A DNA stretch of 64,000 nt from Dokdonella sp. Its GTDB lineage: Bacteria > Pseudomonadota > Gammaproteobacteria > Xanthomonadales > Rhodanobacteraceae. Under the pieces are notes generated by a model that was not told the DNA's origin, searched no databases, and was given only the letters and a program-made list of their open reading frames with translations. The position numbers were made by a program, and so were the translations under genes. The stretch covers positions 44,361 to 108,360 of the forward strand of contig NZ_JAHCAP010000009.1 of assembly GCF_019634815.1 (NCBI RefSeq), written 5' to 3'. Positions 59,673-64,000 of the stretch are shown one piece after another (the first letter of the stretch is position 1; each line of letters starts with the position of its first letter).

Positions 59673-60002
59673 ATGACCGCAACCGCCAAGGTGTTCATCA
59701 CCGGCCACAGCCAGGCCATCCGCCTGCCCAAGGCGTACCGGGTAGACGTGGAGGAAATGTGGATCTCCCGCAACGAGGTGACGGGTGAACTCACCCTGCG
59801 GCCCAAGGACACAGGTTTGCTGCGCCAGCAGCGACTGGCGGCATTGATGGCCGCCATTGCCGAAGATCCGTTACCCGACGATTTTCTGTCCGAATCCCAG
59901 CGTCGCAACGCGCCACCCATCGATCCGTTTGCGCTGCCGGCATTGATCACGGCGAAGAGCCCCCCAGCCAAGCGCAGCGCCAAGCCCAAGGGGCGGGCGT
60001 GA
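59673..60002 (+). CDS. vapB: VapB-like antitoxin (AbrB/MazE swapped-hairpin type)
   Basis: A 109-residue protein with an N-terminal AbrB-type DNA-binding domain: AKVFITGHSQAIRLPKAYR and ELTLRPKD, the usual VapB beginning. The C-terminal half would wrap and inhibit the toxin. Excellent ribosome site AGGAGG before ATG 59673 (the ATG at 59658 overlaps that site). It overlaps the toxin gene (GTGA). Longer than the usual 75-80 residues because of a Pro/Lys-rich tail. Confidence 0.88.
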   Translation: MTATAKVFITGHSQAIRLPKAYRVDVEEMWISRNEVTGELTLRPKDTGLLRQQRLAALMAAIAEDPLPDDFLSESQRRNAPPIDPFALPALITAKSPPAKRSAKPKGRA

Positions 60003-60406
60003 TCAAGTTTCTGCTGGATACCAATATCCTGGGCTACTTCGTCCGCAACAGCTCGCCTGCGTTGCAAAAGCGTATTTTGCAAGCGTTGCAACGTCAGGAA
60101 GCCGCCATTTCCGTCATCACCCGCGCGGAAGTGCGGTTCGGGCTGGCGCTGCTGGCAGCAAACGACAAACGCCGTCGCAGCGTCGATTTGCTGCTGCAAG
60201 AGCTGCCCGCCCTGCCATGGAGTGTGGAAGCCGCCGACTGCTACGGCCAGATTGCGGCCCAGCTGCAACAAGCCGGCAAAGTCATCGGCGCGATGGATGC
60301 CCAGATCGCCGCCCATGCCTTGGCGTTGGGCTTGCCACTGGTCACTCACAACACCCGCCACTTCAAGCGCGTGCCCGGCTTGAAACTTGATGATTGGATG
60401 GCCTGA
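59999..60406 (+). CDS. vapC: VapC-like PIN-domain ribonuclease toxin
   Basis: A 135-residue PIN protein. Acidic active-site residues are in place: Asp7 (LLDTNIL), Glu44 (ITRAEVRFG) and Asp100 (GAMDAQIAAHAL), with Asn118 in THNTRHF. Family members cleave tRNA or rRNA. GTG start overlaps the antitoxin stop. Catalytic set intact, so likely active. Confidence 0.9.
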   Translation: MIKFLLDTNILGYFVRNSSPALQKRILQALQRQEAAISVITRAEVRFGLALLAANDKRRRSVDLLLQELPALPWSVEAADCYGQIAAQLQQAGKVIGAMDAQIAAHALALGLPLVTHNTRHFKRVPGLKLDDWMA

Positions 60407-60428
60407 TGCTCAAACAAACCCCCAAACT

Positions 60429-60460
60429 GACTTTGATCTCATCACCCGGCCGGTGATCAA
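60429..60460 (+). repeat. Right copy of imperfect direct repeat flanking the toxin-antitoxin pair
   Basis: Begins 23 bases after the toxin stop. See the left copy at 59604-59635. The remaining gap to 60628 contains no supported gene. Confidence 0.6.
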
Positions 60461-60628
60461 GGACGCGAACCATCCATGAGAACAATGCAGCCCTGCGAAA
60501 AACCATTCACGATGTTCCGGCTGGAGCGCATTCCCTGATCTGCTAGGCTCCGCGAACTGGCGCAATGCCGGACGCCACGGGCGGCGTGAAGCGCGCGCAA
60601 TGCAGAGCGTGCACGCGCGGTCCGGCCT

Positions 60629-62323
60629 TCATTCGTTGACGTGCTCGGACTCGATCTGTCGCGCCTGCAGCGTGCGGAAAGCCACGGCGCGATTGCGCCC
60701 GTTGCGCTTGGCCTGATACTGGGCCCGATCGGCGTTTTCGACCAGTTCCCGGGCGCTGCCGACGCTGGCATCGCGCAGCGCGTGGCCGATGCTCACGGTG
60801 AAGGTGATCGCGCGCTTGCCGACGTGGACGGCGAGACTGGCGACGCGCTCGACGATGCGCTCGGCCACCCGTGCGGTGGCCGCTGCGTCCTGATCGCGCA
60901 GCACGATCACGAATTCTTCGCCGCCGTAGCGGCCGAGGCTGTCATCGGCGCCGATTTCGGCGCGGATCGCATCGGCGACCGCGACGATGCAGGCATCGCC
61001 TGCACCATGGCCGAAGTTGTCGTTGATGCGTTTGAAGTGGTCCAGATCGAGGAACAGCACGGACAGCGCCTTCACGCTTGCGTCATCCCAGGCCTCTTCG
61101 AGCCGCTGCGTGATCGCGCGGCGGTTGAGAATGCCCGACAGCGGGTCGGTCTGAGCCATGTGCGCGGCGCGGTCGCGTTCGATGCGCGCCTGCAGGGTGC
61201 GATCGGCAAGGCCGACGGCGATGACGATCGCGGCATAGGCCATGCTCGCCGGGAACCCATATTCAAGCCATGCCGGTTGCGGCAGCGCGGCGATCAGTTG
61301 CACCACGCGCAGCATCAAGAGGCTCAGCAAGGGCACCCACGCGAGCAGGAAGAAGCCCGCTTGCCGATTGCCGCGTCGCCATGCAACCCACGTCGAAGCC
61401 AGCGCGAGTCCGGTCGCCACCACCACGAGATGGTTGAGGACGTGGGAGTGCCATAGCGCCGGCCTGAGGAAGCTCATCCAGGTGGCGAGGGCGAGGGCAA
61501 AGAAGGGCCAGCGCATGAATCCAAGCCAGCGTGCCATGCGCGGTGCATTGCTGCGCAGCTCGGCGAATTCGATGATGAACCAGATCGAGAAGGCGGCGCC
61601 CAGCGCGCTCACGCTTTGTGGCAGGTGAAAGCCGAACTGGCCGAACCATCCAGCGCCCGGCAGGGAGTAGAACTCGCCCGAGTCGGTCATCGCATACAAC
61701 ACCACGAAGAGGTCGTAGGCGATGAAGTGCAGGAATACGCGATCGCGCAGGATCAACCAGAAGCACAGGATCACCAGCAGCATCGAGAACTGCACCGAAA
61801 TGAAGAAGGTGTTCGCGCGCACGAAGCCAAGGTCAGTTGCGCGGTAACTGTCGATGTCATCGATGCTGGCCCAGACCTTGGCAACCTGTCCGGGCTGCCC
61901 GATCGCAAGATAGATCGGCTGATCGCTGCGCAGCTCGCTGGGCAAGCGGTAGATCGTTGCGCGGCGCGAGAAGCCCGGATCAAGATCGTTTTCGTAGCGG
62001 GTCTTGAGGATGGCCCGATAGTCTGGCGGCGCATGCACAACCACGCGGGCGGCCAGCGCGCCGCCGACGGCGAGCAAGGGTGGACTGGCGCGATGCCAAT
62101 CCTGCGCCAAGCGCAACTCGACCCATTGCAGGTGATCGTGCGGTGCGCGGGTCCAGGCCTTGACGGTTTCACGGCCGGGACCGGTGGCCAGCGCGGGAGC
62201 GGCGCTGCTCAAGTCGGGCGCTTGCGTCAGATCATTGACCAGGAGCAGCGCTGGTTCGGCCAAGGCTGCCAGTGACCAGCAGCCCAGCAACAGCATGCAA
62301 CAGCGCAAGCCCCAGTCACGCAT
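60629..62323 (-). CDS. Membrane diguanylate cyclase with 7TMR-DISM sensor
   Basis: A 564-residue protein: signal peptide (about 1-22), a periplasmic beta-rich domain (to about 180), seven transmembrane helices (about 185-390), and a C-terminal GGDEF domain with GGEEF at 467-471 and LFLDLDHFKRINDNFGH upstream. It should make cyclic di-GMP in response to a periplasmic ligand. The RxxD inhibitory site is not conserved (GADD instead of RxxD before the GGEEF motif), so product inhibition may be absent. Confidence 0.92.
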   Translation of the reverse strand: MRDWGLRCCMLLLGCWSLAALAEPALLLVNDLTQAPDLSSAAPALATGPGRETVKAWTRAPHDHLQWVELRLAQDWHRASPPLLAVGGALAARVVVHAPPDYRAILKTRYENDLDPGFSRRATIYRLPSELRSDQPIYLAIGQPGQVAKVWASIDDIDSYRATDLGFVRANTFFISVQFSMLLVILCFWLILRDRVFLHFIAYDLFVVLYAMTDSGEFYSLPGAGWFGQFGFHLPQSVSALGAAFSIWFIIEFAELRSNAPRMARWLGFMRWPFFALALATWMSFLRPALWHSHVLNHLVVVATGLALASTWVAWRRGNRQAGFFLLAWVPLLSLLMLRVVQLIAALPQPAWLEYGFPASMAYAAIVIAVGLADRTLQARIERDRAAHMAQTDPLSGILNRRAITQRLEEAWDDASVKALSVLFLDLDHFKRINDNFGHGAGDACIVAVADAIRAEIGADDSLGRYGGEEFVIVLRDQDAAATARVAERIVERVASLAVHVGKRAITFTVSIGHALRDASVGSARELVENADRAQYQAKRNGRNRAVAFRTLQARQIESEHVNE

Positions 62324-62423
62324 TCACGCTTGCTCCTCCGAGAAGCCGGGGCAAGTTAGCAGCTGTCCACGCGGCGCAATCTGCCCCAGATCAAGGCACG
62401 TGCCGAAAACCTTCGCGGCTGGC

Positions 62424-62429
62424 TACACT
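62424..62429 (+). promoter_or_regulatory. Candidate -10 (TACACT) for the acetyltransferase gene
   Basis: GGCTACACT lies 27 bases before ATG 62456 in the gap with the divergent cyclase gene; GGGAG follows before the start. Confidence 0.35.
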
Positions 62430-62455
62430 CGAACTTGCCCATCGGGAGCCGCGCG

Positions 62456-63043
62456 ATGCCCACTGACAGTCCGGATTTTCGCCAGCGTTTGCAAACCCTG
62501 CTGCCGCGGATCGAAACCCCGCGCCTGTTGCTGCGTTTGCCGTGCAGCGAGGATTTCGAGCGCTACGCGCAGTTGCATGCCGATGCCGAGGCGGTGCGCT
62601 TCATCGGCGGCGAACTGCTGCGCGCGCCGGCCTGGCGCAAGTTCCTGCAGATGCCGGGCGCATGGATGGTGCAGGGTTACGCGATGTTCTCGGTGATCGA
62701 CAAGGCCAGCGGATTGTGGCTCGGGCAGTGCGGTCCGTGGCAACCCGAAGGCTGGCCCGGCACCGAAGTCGGCTGGGCCTTCCATCGCGATGCCTGGGGC
62801 AAGGGCTTTGCCTTCGAGGCGGCGGTGGCGACGATCGACTGGGTCTTCGATCACCTGGGTTGGGAGGAAGTGATCCACTCGATCAATCCCGACAACCGGG
62901 CCTCACAGGCGCTCGCGCGGCGACTGGGCTCGGTCAATCGCGGGCCGGGGCGACTGCCACCACCGCACGAGGACGTGCGCATCGATCTCTGGGGCCAGTC
63001 GCGCGAAGACTGGCTGGCGCGACGAACAAGGGACGCCAAATGA
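62456..63043 (+). CDS. GNAT-family N-acetyltransferase, RimJ/RimL-like
   Basis: A 195-residue acetyltransferase with the RimL-type opening IETPRLLLRLP, GTEVGWAFHRDAWGKGFAFEA (acetyl-CoA loop region) and the C-terminal SINPDNRASQALARRLG. Substrate unknown. ATG 62456 with GGGAG upstream is preferred to an upstream TTG. The stop overlaps the next start (ATGA). Confidence 0.92.
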   Translation: MPTDSPDFRQRLQTLLPRIETPRLLLRLPCSEDFERYAQLHADAEAVRFIGGELLRAPAWRKFLQMPGAWMVQGYAMFSVIDKASGLWLGQCGPWQPEGWPGTEVGWAFHRDAWGKGFAFEAAVATIDWVFDHLGWEEVIHSINPDNRASQALARRLGSVNRGPGRLPPPHEDVRIDLWGQSREDWLARRTRDAK

Positions 63044-63279
63044 TCGCGGTGTACGGCTACTCACCTTCCGGTTATGGCATTGCCGAGATCGTGTTGTACG
63101 CCGACACGCATTGCGCCGAGGGCGGCGGCATCGAACTGGTCGCGTACCCCGCATTGCGCGCCTGGCTCGCGCGCATCGGGGCACAATCGGGTTTCGTGCC
63201 GATGCCACGGGCCGTCCGAAATTGCAGCGCTGATCCGTGCCAGTCGCGCAAGCTGACGTCCGGCGCGGCGTTTCCGTAG
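63040..63279 (+). pseudogene. Glutathione S-transferase remnant with internal deletion
   Basis: A 79-residue frame. Its first 12 residues (MIAVYGYSPSGY) look like the GST start, then it jumps to a GST C-terminus (IVLYADTHCAEGGGIELVAYPALRAWLARIGAQSGFVPM), so the glutathione-binding and most of the helical domain are missing. The last residues before the stop run into sequence next to the IS element. The in-frame junction could keep it translated, but a working enzyme is not possible. Confidence 0.7.
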
Positions 63280-63282
63280 AGC

Positions 63283-64000
63283 CTAGCAGGGTGCTGAAAA
63301 ACCCGCCAAAACGAGCCCGGTGACGTGTGCAAAAGCATGGCCTGCACGTGCCTGCACTCCGATCTGGAGCTTGTTGCTCGTTGTGAAGCGTTGAATCGGC
63401 CCGTTTCCGGGGTTTGCGCAGCGATTTCGCTCGCTGCGGGCGTGACTATCCTACGCCGGTGCCGCCCGGCACCAGCCGAGCAGCTTGCTCATGCGCACGA
63501 GGTTGTAGGCGGCGAAGGTCAACAATGACTGCGCAGCCACGCGCGCCTGGCCCGTGAAGCGTGTCTTGCGCATGCCGCCTACGGTCTTGATCCAGCCGAA
63601 GGCTTCTTCGATCTGCTTGCGCTTGCGCATGCTCACCGCATAACCGGCATGGCGGGTGGTGCGTGCATCGACGGCGCTGCGGCGATTGCGGGTGTTCTGC
63701 GCAACGTGCGGCGTCACGCCGGCGGCGCGTGTGCGGGCAACGAAGTCGCGCGTGTCGTAGCCCTTGTCGGCGCCGATGGTGGCGCCCGCCTTGCGCCTGC
63801 TGCGCAATAGCATCGTCAAGGCCGCTTCGCGCTCGGCGGTGCCGGTGGCGGGCGTGGTTTCCACGTCCACGATCAGACCGTTGCGATTCTCCATCAGGCC
63901 GTGGGCCAGATAGCCCAGCACGGCCGGCGCGGCATCGCTCTTGCGGTACAGCCGAGCATCGGGATCGGTGGTCGATGCATGCGTCTGGTTGCTGCGCTTT
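63283..64000 (-). mobile_element. IS5-family insertion sequence, truncated by the window edge
   Basis: One end lies near 63283-63300 (CTAGCAGGGTGCTGAAAAA), a typical end for IS5-like elements. A 150-bp non-coding 3' region follows, then the transposase gene read toward the left. The other end is outside the window. A degraded relative lies at 59266-59525. Confidence 0.75.
63451..64000 (-). CDS. IS5-family transposase, N-terminal part beyond the window
   Basis: The frame is open to the last base. The visible part has the DDE-type blocks GADKGYDTRDFV (Asp) and RKRKQIEEAFGWIKTVGG (Glu), with the upstream block DPDARLYRKS, and ends with AAYNLVRMSKLLGW. No frameshift is seen in the visible 183 codons, so the copy may be active. 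Confidence 0.9.
   Translation of the reverse strand, partial: KRSNQTHASTTDPDARLYRKSDAAPAVLGYLAHGLMENRNGLIVDVETTPATGTAEREAALTMLLRSRRKAGATIGADKGYDTRDFVARTRAAGVTPHVAQNTRNRRSAVDARTTRHAGYAVSMRKRKQIEEAFGWIKTVGGMRKTRFTGQARVAAQSLLTFAAYNLVRMSKLLGWCRAAPA

Noticed and set aside
59156..60361. 401-codon minus-strand frame across the toxin-antitoxin pair
   Set aside because: A composite of antisense toxin-antitoxin sequence joined to the transposase remnant; only the remnant part is meaningful.
1..64000. tRNA or rRNA genes
   Set aside because: No cloverleaf with a T-loop consensus or rRNA-like stretch was noticed in the intergenic gaps; a covariance-model scan would be needed to exclude them fully.

Overview
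The window is a GC-rich (roughly 65%) chromosomal segment of a gammaproteobacterium, most likely a member of the Lysobacterales (Xanthomonadales), with Rhodanobacteraceae/Dokdonella-like as the best guess. The guess rests on the fimV-truA-trpF-trpB-trpA-accD order, the rpsF-rpsR-rplI-dnaB-alr-radA block, and secreted proteins carrying the IFADGF-type C-terminus that I associate with this order. Species is inference only. No rRNA, tRNA or CRISPR array was seen.

Layout. 1-7.1 kb (+): 3' part of fimV, truA, trpF, trpB, trpA and accD, mostly with 4-bp stop/start overlaps. 7.2-13.8 kb: two different nitric oxide reductase loci converge on one hairpin. On the + strand is a four-gene operon (CuA subunit II, heme-copper subunit I, SCO/SenC, membrane protein) matching the norS-norY-senC-orf1 layout of sNOR. 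On the - strand is a cNOR operon (norC, norB, two small membrane proteins, a c551-type cytochrome) behind a perfect FNR/DNR-type palindrome and a matching -10. 13.9-29.4 kb: rapA, a large secreted protein, three tandem M13 zinc peptidases, an M14 carboxypeptidase-like protein, a DUF502 membrane protein, a P-loop kinase and a TIGR03032-type protein. 29.4-36.4 kb: a hypothetical protein, a CnoX-like thioredoxin/TPR protein, an exported cytochrome c and a 1410-residue secreted metallopeptidase with four 84-residue repeats.

36.4-46.3 kb (-): a FUSC transporter; a tryptophan/kynurenine lower-pathway cluster (3-hydroxyanthranilate dioxygenase, RidA-type deaminase, aldehyde dehydrogenase, SDR) that also contains a beta-carbonic anhydrase and a secreted unknown; two small unknown genes; asnS. 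46.4-54.5 kb: A-type Fe-S carrier, a membrane protein, rpsF-rpsR-rplI, dnaB, alr, a Tat-exported carbonic anhydrase, radA and a DUF1249 protein. 54.9-59.2 kb: 5'-nucleotidase, a hypothetical protein, polysaccharide deacetylase, glutaryl-CoA dehydrogenase and a pilin-like protein.

59.2-64 kb is the only clearly mobile region. It holds an IS5-type transposase remnant, a vapBC-like toxin-antitoxin pair between imperfect direct repeats, a GGDEF protein, a GNAT acetyltransferase, an internally deleted glutathione S-transferase remnant, and a second IS5-type transposase running off the right edge.

Functional links: the sNOR and cNOR operons, with their own c551-type donor and an FNR/DNR-type operator, form an NO-detoxification or partial denitrification island. 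The kynurenine-branch genes plus glutaryl-CoA dehydrogenase fit tryptophan catabolism to crotonyl-CoA, while trpFBA serve its synthesis.
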